Of a stretch of 13,036 nucleotides of DNA, positions 6,349-13,036 are shown piece after piece; position 1 is the first letter of the stretch; each line of letters begins with the position of its first letter. Both the position numbers and the translations under genes were made by a program. The notes below the pieces were generated by a model. That model saw only the letters and a program-made list of their open reading frames with translations, did no database searches and was not told the origin of the DNA. Source of the DNA: DAONLM01 sp035406685. Its GTDB lineage: Bacteria; Spirochaetota; GWE2-31-10; MWDO01. The DNA lies in assembly GCA_035406685.1 (NCBI GenBank), contig DAONLM010000075.1, forward strand, positions 1 through 13,036, written 5' to 3'.

Positions 6349-8247
6349 CTAGTTCATTTTATAATTAGAATCAATAGCCCAACCATTAAAACTTCCAGTT
6401 ATATAAACATTTTCACTACCTGTTAAATCACTCTTCTTCCATCTGAATGTAACATTATTTCCAGAGATTTCCGGGCTATTAATACTATTATCATATCTAA
6501 AAAAATCAATATCTTTCGAATATCCGCTATCAGTTGCTGTTATTCTATAAATAGCAAAATCAGAAAGATCAAATGTCGCCTCAAAAGGTGAACTGTTATC
6601 ATTTAATGTTTGAATAGTAGTAAAAATATTTTCAGGGTTTCTTTTTTTAAGAGTAAAGGTTACATAACTTAAATTTGAACCAGTAGCACTTACCGTAACA
6701 GAATTATTTATAAAATAGTAATAAATATTATTATATTTAGGAGGATTTACTGGCGCTGTTATACTCAATGAGTCACTAGTCAATCCTAATTGATTTCTTA
6801 CTGAACTTATCTTGCCAGTAAAATATGCTTCAACATAAGGCTCATTGCTCATCACCTCTCCTTCGTTGATATCATTATCAATATGATCTTTATAAAGATT
6901 GTATAGGCTATTGAATTTTGAAAGATAGTCATTATAATTAAATATTCCAGTAGATGGATCTGTCCACTCTTTTAAATAATTTTCATATCTGGCTTTATAT
7001 TCTGGAATACTTAATATCTTATCGATTAAAGGCCTATTTGATCTATTCCCACTAGCAGTATAAAACCATTGATAAATATTTGCATTCATAATAGCATCAT
7101 ATCCAACTCCACCATCCCAGCCACCACCAAGTCCATGATCATAATCATAAGGTATAAACTCCACTTTTTTAGTCTTATTATTAAAATATAGAAAATAATT
7201 ATTTCCCATTGACCAGTAATCATCTGGCATACCGAGTAGGACATTTGCAGCAATCCATCTTATAAATCTATCTACCTCAAAATTTGCATCAATATATGTC
7301 TTAAAATTAGTTCCAGTTAAATTTGTAATATTATTACTAAAATTTATTATGTCAGAATAGTCAGTGTTAGTTTCATTTGTATCCCTTTGATAACTCGGGA
7401 AATATTGAGTATCAAAATTTTTTACCCCAATCTTTCCATTTATTGAGGCCTGAAGGGTAGCAGGACCATCTTTTTGCCATAAACATTTATAAAGATTTCC
7501 ATCATTACCATCAGGACCAAATCTTTTTTTCAAAAAAGATTTATCCACTGGTTCAATTATTGTATATATTCCAAAATATTTTACAGGTTTATCTCCTATT
7601 TTAATATACAACTTTGCACTTCCTGTTTTTGGAGCATATACTCCACATCGATTCAAAAAATCATAACTATAAAGTTCCCTTATCATTGAAGGATCTTTAG
7701 ATCTATCGTCAGTTGAATTTGCCATACTCCATTTAAAATTCAAGCCTCTTAATTTTCTAAATCTTCTATCCTTTCTTGCATTATATTCTAAAGTTCCTTC
7801 TTGAAGATTAAAAGTTTCGTTAAACTTAATTAAGAAATGTGCTCTATGATAATTACCACTACCAATAGGATATTCTGGGAAGATACGGGTTGTATTACCT
7901 CTTGTCCTTATGCCAATCTCTTCAATTACAATATCACTGGTTGGTTCTGTGGTAGTCCCTTTATAGATTAAATTAGCCTTACCTAATTTGCCGCTTCTAT
8001 AATATGGAGCTCCCTTATCAAGCATATCCTGGATTATTCCATCCCATTCACTCTGGCTTATTTGAACTTCAAATATATGAAGTTTGCTATGATCAAATAG
8101 ATCAAGAAACTCCTGTGCAAAATATGGATACTCTTTAGCATTATCATCTTTTGCAGCTTCTTTTTCATTCTTGATATTTATATCCCCCTGAAATACACAG
8201 TTGAAATAGAGAAAAAATAAAGAGAAAATAATTAATAATTTTTTCAT
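6349..8247 (-). CDS. CotH-type kinase lipoprotein, C terminus cut by TAG
   Basis: A 632-residue exported protein. An N-terminal hydrophobic segment ends FLYFNC (C17), an atypical but plausible lipobox. Residues about 55-400 form a CotH kinase-like domain: RTRGNTTR (114-121), a LIKF lysine strand (139-142), LRGLNFKW with SMIRELYSYDFLNRCGV (166-203), GIYTIIEPVDKSFL (226-239), NNYFLYF (349-355) and the metal-binding-type PYDYDHGLG (366-374). CotH proteins are atypical secreted kinases that phosphorylate coat proteins in spore formers; relatives in other bacteria have unknown targets. Residues about 495-590 look like an immunoglobulin-type domain and 596-632 begin a glycogen-binding-like domain, interrupted by the stop. 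Without the stop the protein would have 686 residues and end two bases before the GAGG site of the DUF4956 gene, forming one operon. Confidence 0.88.
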   Translation of the reverse strand: MKKLLIIFSLFFLYFNCVFQGDINIKNEKEAAKDDNAKEYPYFAQEFLDLFDHSKLHIFEVQISQSEWDGIIQDMLDKGAPYYRSGKLGKANLIYKGTTTEPTSDIVIEEIGIRTRGNTTRIFPEYPIGSGNYHRAHFLIKFNETFNLQEGTLEYNARKDRRFRKLRGLNFKWSMANSTDDRSKDPSMIRELYSYDFLNRCGVYAPKTGSAKLYIKIGDKPVKYFGIYTIIEPVDKSFLKKRFGPDGNDGNLYKCLWQKDGPATLQASINGKIGVKNFDTQYFPSYQRDTNETNTDYSDIINFSNNITNLTGTNFKTYIDANFEVDRFIRWIAANVLLGMPDDYWSMGNNYFLYFNNKTKKVEFIPYDYDHGLGGGWDGGVGYDAIMNANIYQWFYTASGNRSNRPLIDKILSIPEYKARYENYLKEWTDPSTGIFNYNDYLSKFNSLYNLYKDHIDNDINEGEVMSNEPYVEAYFTGKISSVRNQLGLTSDSLSITAPVNPPKYNNIYYYFINNSVTVSATGSNLSYVTFTLKKRNPENIFTTIQTLNDNSSPFEATFDLSDFAIYRITATDSGYSKDIDFFRYDNSINSPEISGNNVTFRWKKSDLTGSENVYITGSFNGWAIDSNYKMN

Positions 8248-8298
8248 TGATTACATCCTATGCCTTTTTAAAAAATTAACAAAAATTTAACAATTATA

Positions 8299-8327
8299 AT
8301 TATAGCATTTTTTCTTAAAAAAAACAA
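8299..8327 (-). promoter_or_regulatory. Extended -10 promoter for cotH-DUF4956
   Basis: On the minus strand TTGTTT (8327-8322), a 17-base gap and a TGCTATAAT extended -10 box (8307-8299). The start would be near 8292, leaving a leader of about 44 bases with GGATG before the ATG at 8247. Confidence 0.6.
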
Positions 8328-8404
8328 CAAATTTGGGCTTAAATTTTGTATTTTTTTTAAATTTTACAATATCTATTTTTTTTATTTGAATATACAAATA
8401 AAGC

Positions 8405-8416
8405 AAGGGGGATATC
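8405..8416 (+). repeat. AAGGGGGATATC motif, copy right of the cotH unit
   Basis: Identical to 5345-5356. Here it also sits in a GGGATATCCC palindrome (8409-8418). The following 60 bases share TATAG, AGTAATAA and ATTAAGAA in order with the sequence after the left copy. Confidence 0.5.
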
Positions 8417-8467
8417 CCACTTATAGAGGAATATATAGTAATAATCAAAGTATTAAACATAGTAAAA

Positions 8468-8650
8468 TTAAGAAGTATATAGAGGCAACTCTATTATAAA
8501 AACAGAGCCAACCGGTACATTATTAGTAACATAAATTTTACCATTATGAATATTTTCCAATTTGATTAAATCACAACTTCCACTTATAATGTTAATATTT
8601 TTTCTTATAACAACTTTATTATTAAAGTTGTTATAACAATTATACCTATT
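8468..8650 (-). pseudogene. Relic of a histidine kinase C terminus
   Basis: A minus-strand frame of 60 codons without start ends in LENIHNGKIYV, NNVPVG and SVFIIELP then TAA at 8470-8468. This is the end of a HATPase_c domain: the 'H-x-G-x-I-x-V' strand, the G-S-x-F glycine turn and the closing LP. Just before it, GSCDLIKLENI sits where intact kinases have the G2 loop GxGLxLxK-x-I; the loop glycine and leucine are changed. The phospho-His, N and G1 boxes are absent, so it is non-functional. Confidence rests on motif resemblance over about 33 residues. Confidence 0.5.
8605..8636. repeat. Perfect 14-bp inverted repeat with TTAT loop
   Basis: TTATAACAACTTTA (8605-8618) and TAAAGTTGTTATAA (8623-8636) are exact complements around four bases. 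It lies within the kinase relic frame. No T run follows on either strand, so it is not a standard terminator. A mobile-element trace or an operator-like site is possible. Confidence 0.6.
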
Positions 8651-8890
8651 TTATAGTCGTTACTACAAATAAATTGGCAATTTTATGTTTAATTTTGCCT
8701 TTTTCACAATTTTATTGGCAAATTTATTATTAATCCTGATGCAAAAACATAGAATTCTCCTTCGTAACTACTATATAATATCATATCTTTATATTATATA
8801 AAGTGATATTACAAATAAATTACAATTAATTCGTATACACTAAAATAAAATAATTTCTTACATAACTACTTTATCTATAATTAAGTTACA

Positions 8891-8953
8891 TCATTTTATA
8901 TTGATTTTTATGGTGGAAGTTGTAATAAAAAATAGTATAATATTTTTTTTCAT
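8891..8953 (-). pseudogene. 20-codon gene start downstream of tolC
   Basis: Twenty-seven bases after the tolC stop, a GGGG-containing site precedes ATG (8953) and a frame MKKNIILFFITT... that ends at TGA 8893-8891. It looks like the basic start and hydrophobic core of a signal peptide that then loses its frame. In tolC operons an adaptor protein often stands here, so it may be the stub of one. Chance is possible. Confidence 0.3.
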
Positions 8954-8980
8954 AAATTACCCCGCTGTTTTAAAATTAAT

Positions 8981-10249
8981 TTATTTATATATCTCTATAT
9001 TTAATAAATATTCAAGATCAAATATCTTACAAAGATAATCATATTTTGCCTGTAATAATTTTATATTAGAATTAGTTAAATCTTTTTCTGCCTCTTTTAA
9101 TTCGTAAAAACTTGAGGAACCGGAAAAATAATACTTTTCAATTATATCATAAGTTTTCTTTGCTATTTCAACATTCATTAAATAAGAATTAATGATCTCC
9201 TTTTGGCTCTCTATATCTTTCTGGCTTTTTTTAAGTTCTATCTCTTTATTTTTTCTCTCAATTTCAATAGAATTACTTATTTTCTCAATATTTCTATTCT
9301 GCTTTATTAAATTTACTTGAACAGTAGAAAATGGTAATAGATTATCAAGAGAGAGACCCAATGATATATTCAATGAAGAAGAATAATTTAAGAAATTATC
9401 CCATGGCGGAGCAAAAGAATTAGAAAAAGAATATGACAATCCAAAAGATGGAAAAAAGGAAGCAATATAACTATTTCTTGTGTTTATACTATTTTTTAAG
9501 TCATACTCAATCTTTTTTAAATCAAGATTATTATCTAATGTAACATCTTTTATATTTTTAGCAATATCTATTTCTGGTAAGTTATCCGTTAATTCAATTT
9601 CTACATTATCCTCCAATCCAATTATATTCTTAAAAACAATTAAGGCAATTTCAAAATTATTCTTAGCCTTTTTAAATTCAATTTCTTTTTCAGAAAGATT
9701 ATATTCACTTTTCATTTTATCCACTACTGAAATTATTCCATCATTATATTTTAAAAGTATTGTATTATAAACTATCCTTGCATTATTTAATTCAATCTCT
9801 TTTAATTCTATATTTTTTTTAAGAATTAAAAGATTATAATAATATTTCTTAACTTCAATCTTAAATTTTTTTAATGCAATTTCATAAGTTATATTTCCCT
9901 GTTTGTAGTCATTTATTGCTTTTACTATATTAAAAAAAGATGCTGGATTTAAATTTAAAGAGCTATTTACAGAGAGACTTAAATTAATCTTACTATCGAT
10001 TAAATTATCTCTAACAGAAAAACCAAAAGAAAGAGAAGGCATAAATTGATTGTATACTGTTTGTAAAGATAATAAATAATTATCAAGATCAATTTTACTA
10101 TTTCTAATTGTTAAATTTTTATTCAGGGATAGTTCAAGTACATCATTTAATGATAACTTAAGTATATCTTTATTATTGATATCTTCTTCTGTAAAAAGAA
10201 GATAACCAAAAATACTGATAATAAACATTATAAGAAATTTCTTTTTCAT
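8981..10249 (-). CDS. TolC-family outer-membrane efflux protein
   Basis: A 422-residue protein with an N-terminal signal peptide (about 1-20) and the two-fold TolC layout. The first half opens LSLNDVLELSLNKNLTIRNSK (33-52), then a strand region FMPSLSFGFSV and long helices rich in Lys, Glu and Asn (about 110-210). The second half repeats this: helix, SYIASFFPSFGLSYSFS (260-276), and helices to the end. TolC channels form trimers spanning the outer membrane and periplasm and work with a pump and a periplasmic adaptor in drug efflux or type I secretion. No pump or adaptor gene is intact nearby. An AGAGGAT site precedes the ATG. A TTGATT with TAATAT 16 bases on (about 70 to 40 bases before the ATG) may be its promoter. 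Confidence 0.87.
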   Translation of the reverse strand: MKKKFLIMFIISIFGYLLFTEEDINNKDILKLSLNDVLELSLNKNLTIRNSKIDLDNYLLSLQTVYNQFMPSLSFGFSVRDNLIDSKINLSLSVNSSLNLNPASFFNIVKAINDYKQGNITYEIALKKFKIEVKKYYYNLLILKKNIELKEIELNNARIVYNTILLKYNDGIISVVDKMKSEYNLSEKEIEFKKAKNNFEIALIVFKNIIGLEDNVEIELTDNLPEIDIAKNIKDVTLDNNLDLKKIEYDLKNSINTRNSYIASFFPSFGLSYSFSNSFAPPWDNFLNYSSSLNISLGLSLDNLLPFSTVQVNLIKQNRNIEKISNSIEIERKNKEIELKKSQKDIESQKEIINSYLMNVEIAKKTYDIIEKYYFSGSSSFYELKEAEKDLTNSNIKLLQAKYDYLCKIFDLEYLLNIEIYK

Positions 10250-10333
10250 ATTTATCCTCTTTAATTTGTAATGTAATATATTATATTTAAATATGATTTA
10301 ATCAATTCTTAAAAATATATTAATATTTTTATT

Positions 10334-10362
10334 TTGACAAAAGATATTTATTTTTATATAAA
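10334..10362 (+). promoter_or_regulatory. Strong promoter for the GNAT-like gene
   Basis: Perfect TTGACA (10334-10339), 17 bases, then TATAAA (10357-10362). The start near 10369 leaves a leader of about 25 bases with an AAGGA site before the GTG. Confidence 0.65.
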
Positions 10363-10393
10363 AGAAAACAAAAAAAATTATAAGGATTGAGTT

Positions 10394-10837
10394 GTGATAA
10401 AAATAAGAAAATATATTTATACAGACAGATATATTTTTGAGAAATTGGTTAAGTTTAACTATGAGGAGAAAAAAAAGACTCCCCCTGATCCAGAAAAAAT
10501 TATATCAACAATAGCCTTTTTTAATGGTGTTCCACAATGTGGGAATATATATATCATCCAATATAAAGAAGAGATTATTGGATATGCAATAGTATTAAAT
10601 TTATGGAATAGTTATAATGCAAAAATTTCATACCTTATTGATGATTTCTTTGTATTAAAAAATTATAGAAAATATACACCAGAACTTAACCTGATAGAAT
10701 TCTTATTAACTCACGAAAATATACATGGCATCGGAATAAAGCCAGAAAAATTCAAATCCATTTCTAAAAACATTATAAAGACACTTAAATTTGAAATCGA
10801 TAAAGAAAAATTATTTGTAAAGATAAAAAATATATAA
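10394..10837 (+). CDS. GNAT-like acetyltransferase, cofactor loop degenerate
   Basis: A 147-residue cytoplasmic protein. The middle part fits the GNAT fold: IYIIQYKEEIIGYAIVLNLW (52-71) as strands two and three, then YLIDDFFVLKNYR (80-92) as strand four leading to the acetyl-CoA loop. The opening IRKYIYTDRYIFEKLV is also usual. The loop itself, normally R/Q-x-x-G-x-G/A, reads YRKYTPELNL and lacks the glycines, so acetyl-CoA binding is doubtful. The start is GTG 10394, set by the AAGGA site ten bases upstream and the promoter. It is read alone, divergent from tolC and convergent with the binding-protein gene through a shared terminator. The substrate is unknown. Confidence 0.65.
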   Translation: MIKIRKYIYTDRYIFEKLVKFNYEEKKKTPPDPEKIISTIAFFNGVPQCGNIYIIQYKEEIIGYAIVLNLWNSYNAKISYLIDDFFVLKNYRKYTPELNLIEFLLTHENIHGIGIKPEKFKSISKNIIKTLKFEIDKEKLFVKIKNI

Positions 10838-10854
10838 TTTAATTTTTGCTATAT

Positions 10855-10886
10855 AAAAAAACTGCCCAACAAAGGGCAGTTTTTTT
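10855..10886. terminator. Bidirectional rho-independent terminator
   Basis: ACTGCCC (10861-10867) and GGGCAGT (10874-10880) form a G/C-rich stem around AACAAA, flanked by six A on the left and at least six T on the right. It thus terminates both the plus-strand GNAT-like gene and the minus-strand binding-protein gene. Confidence 0.92.
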
Positions 10887-10905
10887 ATCTCATTTCTATT
10901 CTACT

Positions 10906-12063
10906 CTATTCTACAAATGTCCATTTACCATTCTCAATCTTTATTATAGAAAAACAATCCTCACTTAAACCATTATGATCTTCTGAAGACATATTAAATA
11001 TACCGCTAATCCCAACAAAACCCTTCACATTTTCTATATAATCTCTTAATTTCTCCTTCATTTCTTTCTCAGAACCAGTAATGTTACCAGATTCAATGGC
11101 ATTAATGATTAACATAATAGCATCATAGGCATGACCACCAAAAGTGCTTGGGGGTTCATTGTATCTCTCTGTATAATTTTTGCTATAATCCAATAAAACC
11201 TTTTTTTGTGGTTCAGAATCTGGCATTGTCTCAGCAATTAATAATTTACCTCCTACTAAATATGTCCCTTCAACAGCACTACCGGAAAGTTCAATATATT
11301 TCTGGTTGCCAACTCCATGGCTTTGAAATAAAGGTATATTAATCCCGAGTTCTTTTGCATTTCTTACAACATAAGCAGGACCTGGATTTGTCCCCCAGCA
11401 GATAATAGCATCTGGTTTTGCCGATTTTATCTTTGTTAATTGAGCCTTCATATCAGAATCCTCTGGACCAAATGTCTGATTCTCTACAATTTCTAATCCA
11501 TAATCCTTTGCAAGTGTCTCTAAGAAATTTTTACCACTCTGTCCAAAACTATTTGATACTGTTATTATTGCGATTTTCTTCATCCCTTTGGAAGAGATAT
11601 ATTTATACAATCTTTGAACAGCCAGTTTATCTGATTGAGCTGTCTTAAATATCCATTTTCTCTCATTTACTGGCTCTACTATGCTTGCAGCAGCAGCACA
11701 ACTAATTAGAGGTGTCTCATTTTCTGTAGCAATACCTATAATCTTTAAACTCGTGCCACTTAAAGTAGGACCTATTACAGCGAGTACTTTGTCCTCTTCG
11801 ATTAACTTTGTTGCAAAATTTTGAGCCTTTGTAGCATCTCCTTCATCATCATAAATAATGAGTTCGATTTTTTTGTCCGGGTTCTTCTTGTTATACTCTT
11901 CAACAAGCATTAAAGCAGTATTTTTTTCTGGCTCACCTAAAAAGGCATTTGCACCAGAAATAGAAAATATTGCTCCTATCTTGTAAGCCTGTTTTTCCTG
12001 TTTCTTACACCCAGGAATTAATAGTAATAATACCAAAAAAATAGATAAAAGAAACTTTTTCAT
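10906..12063 (-). CDS. Substrate-binding lipoprotein, branched-chain amino acid type (Peripla_BP_6)
   Basis: A 385-residue ABC-transporter binding protein, anchored by lipid. The signal peptide ends LLIPGC, making C19 the acylated residue. The mature part begins YKIGAIFSISGANAFLGEPEKNTALMLVEEYN, the standard opening of LivJ-type proteins, followed by LIIYDDEGDATKAQNFATKL, VIGPTLSGTSL, ENETPLISCAAA, IAIITVSNSFGQSG and DAIICWGTNPGPAYVVRNAKELG in the expected order. Such proteins bind leucine-type amino acids, amides or other small ligands; the ligand cannot be read here. I start at ATG 12063: the in-frame TTG at 12081 lies within the AAGGAGG ribosome binding site itself. The gene follows the DUF4397-like gene by 22 bases and likely shares its promoter. 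No permease or ATPase genes are in the window. Confidence 0.93.
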   Translation of the reverse strand: MKKFLLSIFLVLLLLIPGCKKQEKQAYKIGAIFSISGANAFLGEPEKNTALMLVEEYNKKNPDKKIELIIYDDEGDATKAQNFATKLIEEDKVLAVIGPTLSGTSLKIIGIATENETPLISCAAAASIVEPVNERKWIFKTAQSDKLAVQRLYKYISSKGMKKIAIITVSNSFGQSGKNFLETLAKDYGLEIVENQTFGPEDSDMKAQLTKIKSAKPDAIICWGTNPGPAYVVRNAKELGINIPLFQSHGVGNQKYIELSGSAVEGTYLVGGKLLIAETMPDSEPQKKVLLDYSKNYTERYNEPPSTFGGHAYDAIMLIINAIESGNITGSEKEMKEKLRDYIENVKGFVGISGIFNMSSEDHNGLSEDCFSIIKIENGKWTFVE

Positions 12064-12085
12064 AAAGATATCCTCCTTCAAAATT

Positions 12086-12772
12086 TTAATTTAATATAAA
12101 AAAATTTGCATACTCTTTATTATTTTTAGTATAAACCAAAAATAAGTAATACTTACCTTTATCAAAATTATATTTAAATTCATTGCCATTTTTATCTGGA
12201 TAATAGTAATAATTGTTATTCTTTACCTGATCTGGAAACTGCCAGAAAAGTGAATATTTACCAGATTCTAAGGCTACAACATTTGACACGGTAAAAGCCG
12301 GCACATTTTCTGTATAAACTCCATCAGATCCTTCTTTCCATTTTTTTGAGACTTCCATTCTTGACACATTTTTTTGAGATCCATTTAAGAATAAGATCTT
12401 TGCCCCATTCTCCTTTGAATCCTTACATTTAAAAAAATGCGTAAGTCCTTGAGTATCAACAACCAGTACATAAACTCCCCCCTTATCTATATTATATGTG
12501 AGAACATTACCTTTATCATTAAGAGAAATCCATTGATCACTATCGCTCTCTTTTATATAAATCTTATAACTTCCAGACTCTGTAGTTTCTACATAAGAAG
12601 ATGCTTGATAAGATGAAATATTTACTCCCTTAAAGATAAATGAATCTTCTTCTCCAACCATAAGATCGATTGGATTTGCATATAAGTTTACACAAAAAAT
12701 TTTAGAACTTTGAGAATAGATATTAAGTGTAAAAAAAATAAATAAGAAGATAAATAAATAAAATCTTTTCAT
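12086..12772 (-). CDS. Secreted protein with two DUF4397/AlgF-like repeats
   Basis: A 228-residue exported protein with a Sec signal peptide (about 1-21, ending NIYSQ). Two halves of similar layout follow. Half one (about 26-116) opens KIFCVNLYANPIDLMVG and includes ESGSYKIYIKE, then GNVLTYNIDKGGVYVLVVD and HFF. Half two (about 124-227) opens AKILFLNGSQKNV and includes ESGKYSLFWQF, then GNEFKYNFDKGKYYLFLVY and NFF. This short-stranded repeat with a G-x-Y turn resembles DUF4397 domains and alginate protein AlgF, but the likeness is by pattern only. It sits ahead of a substrate-binding lipoprotein in one unit, suggesting an envelope role. An AGAGAG site lies before the ATG. Confidence 0.7.
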   Translation of the reverse strand: MKRFYLFIFLFIFFTLNIYSQSSKIFCVNLYANPIDLMVGEEDSFIFKGVNISSYQASSYVETTESGSYKIYIKESDSDQWISLNDKGNVLTYNIDKGGVYVLVVDTQGLTHFFKCKDSKENGAKILFLNGSQKNVSRMEVSKKWKEGSDGVYTENVPAFTVSNVVALESGKYSLFWQFPDQVKNNNYYYYPDKNGNEFKYNFDKGKYYLFLVYTKNNKEYANFFILN

Positions 12773-12804
12773 AATAAGCTCTCTTTAAAAATAATATTTT
12801 CTCA

Positions 12805-12833
12805 ATTTAATAATTTTAAAATAAATTTGTCAA
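12805..12833 (-). promoter_or_regulatory. Promoter for the DUF4397-like and binding-protein genes
   Basis: On the minus strand a perfect TTGACA (12833-12828), a 17-base gap and TTAAAT (12810-12805). The start would be near 12798, about 25 bases before the ATG. Confidence 0.5.
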
Positions 12834-12997
12834 GTAAAAAAATTAATTTTATTGAATTATTAAATAAATTATAATTTAATTTAAGAATTTAGCCTATTAT
12901 ACTTTAAAAAATGCAATTTATCAAAAATAAATCAAATTTATTTTTATAAGAGCATTTTTAGTTTTAGGCAAAAATTTTTAATTTTTTTCTAAAAATT

Positions 12998-13036
12998 GTA
13001 AAGGATTTTCTTAAAAATTTTGTGATTAATATATAG
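12998..13036 (+). repeat. Third copy of the ribbon-helix-helix gene leader, at the right edge
   Basis: These 39 bases match the leader of the 4586-5116 gene at 37 positions, on the opposite strand, and the A/T-run pattern to the left (from about 12955) is alike as well. By that alignment a start codon would come about 33 bases past the window edge on the plus strand, so a paralogue of the ribbon-helix-helix gene is expected there. Confidence 0.7.

Larger units (their letters stand above)
8248..8980. other. Decayed locus between cotH and tolC
   Basis: These 733 bases hold the cotH promoter, an 8-bp hairpin with six-base loop (8381-8402) that has no T run on the proper side, the AAGGGGGATATC motif, the histidine-kinase relic, the 14-bp hairpin and a 20-codon gene start next to tolC. 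On the minus strand a further short open stretch around 8710-8790 (reading YEGEFYVFASGL then IINLPIKL) ends in TGA and may be another fragment. CGTTACTAC, CGTAACTAC and CATAACTAC at 8658, 8763 and 8861 are roughly 100 bases apart, but their surroundings do not align well. Confidence 0.5.

Noticed and set aside
6349..6351. TAG reassigned to an amino acid in this organism
   Set aside because: TAG is the natural end of the FecR-type gene, the ribbon-helix-helix gene and the extended CotH frame itself, so a general recoding is unlikely; a local cause is preferred.
8381..8402. TTTATTTG/CAAATAAA hairpin as a terminator
   Set aside because: All-A/T-type stem with no T run downstream on either strand; likely base composition.
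8658..8869. About 100-base tandem repeat marked by CGTTACTAC, CGTAACTAC and CATAACTAC
   Set aside because: Only the nine-base marks agree; the stretches between them do not align, so chance in A/T-rich DNA is likely.
12064..12081. TTG 12081 as the start of the binding-protein gene
   Set aside because: The added codons are the AAGGAGG ribosome binding site; ATG 12063 follows at correct spacing and begins the signal peptide.
1..13036. CRISPR array, tRNA, rRNA or intact transposase
   Set aside because: No regularly spaced repeats, no cloverleaf-like G/C segment and no transposase motif were seen on either strand by eye.

Overview
The window is strongly A+T-rich, with long A and T runs, heavy AT3 codon use, and TTG and GTG starts beside ATG. 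Many products are exported: two or three lipoproteins with relaxed lipoboxes, signal-peptide proteins and an outer-membrane TolC-type channel. This points to a diderm bacterium of low G+C. FecR-type lipoproteins, a TolC channel and relaxed lipoboxes would suit a low-GC spirochaete, but no marker gene here fixes the phylum. TAG and TAA are both used as ordinary stops, and I see no tRNA, rRNA or CRISPR array.

Left block (1-4345): a truncated reading frame at the edge is followed by a promoter and the coupled pair malQ-rpe (4-alpha-glucanotransferase and ribulose-phosphate 3-epimerase, cytoplasmic sugar metabolism). A small secreted protein of unknown function follows, with its own promoter placed so close that the message may be leaderless. 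It meets, stop codon against stop codon, an oppositely directed FecR-domain lipoprotein with a long acidic-then-basic segment. The likely terminator of the FecR gene lies inside the facing gene.

Middle block (4346-8980): a 176-residue protein that looks like two ribbon-helix-helix units in one chain has a leader sequence found two more times. One copy is a decayed version just past its own 3' end (inverted), and one is at the extreme right edge of the window (facing out). Next comes a cotH-like kinase lipoprotein followed by a DUF4956 membrane protein, an operon read on the minus strand. The CotH reading frame is cut by one TAG inside a C-terminal glycogen-binding-like domain; beyond the TAG the domain continues in frame for 53 codons and stops just before the DUF4956 start. 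A short G-rich motif, AGGGGGATAT, occurs four times in and around this pair. The 733 bases between cotH and tolC look like a decayed locus: a gene start that dies after 20 codons, a histidine-kinase C-terminal relic and a perfect 14-bp hairpin.

Right block (8981-13036): a TolC-family channel without its usual partners; a small GNAT-like protein divergent from it; a strong two-way terminator; then, on the minus strand, a two-gene unit of a duplicated DUF4397/AlgF-like secreted protein and a branched-chain-amino-acid-type substrate-binding lipoprotein. No permease or ATPase for the binding protein lies in the window. Most genes here are single or paired units, so the region reads as a patchwork of envelope functions plus two sugar enzymes, with scars of gene loss between them.
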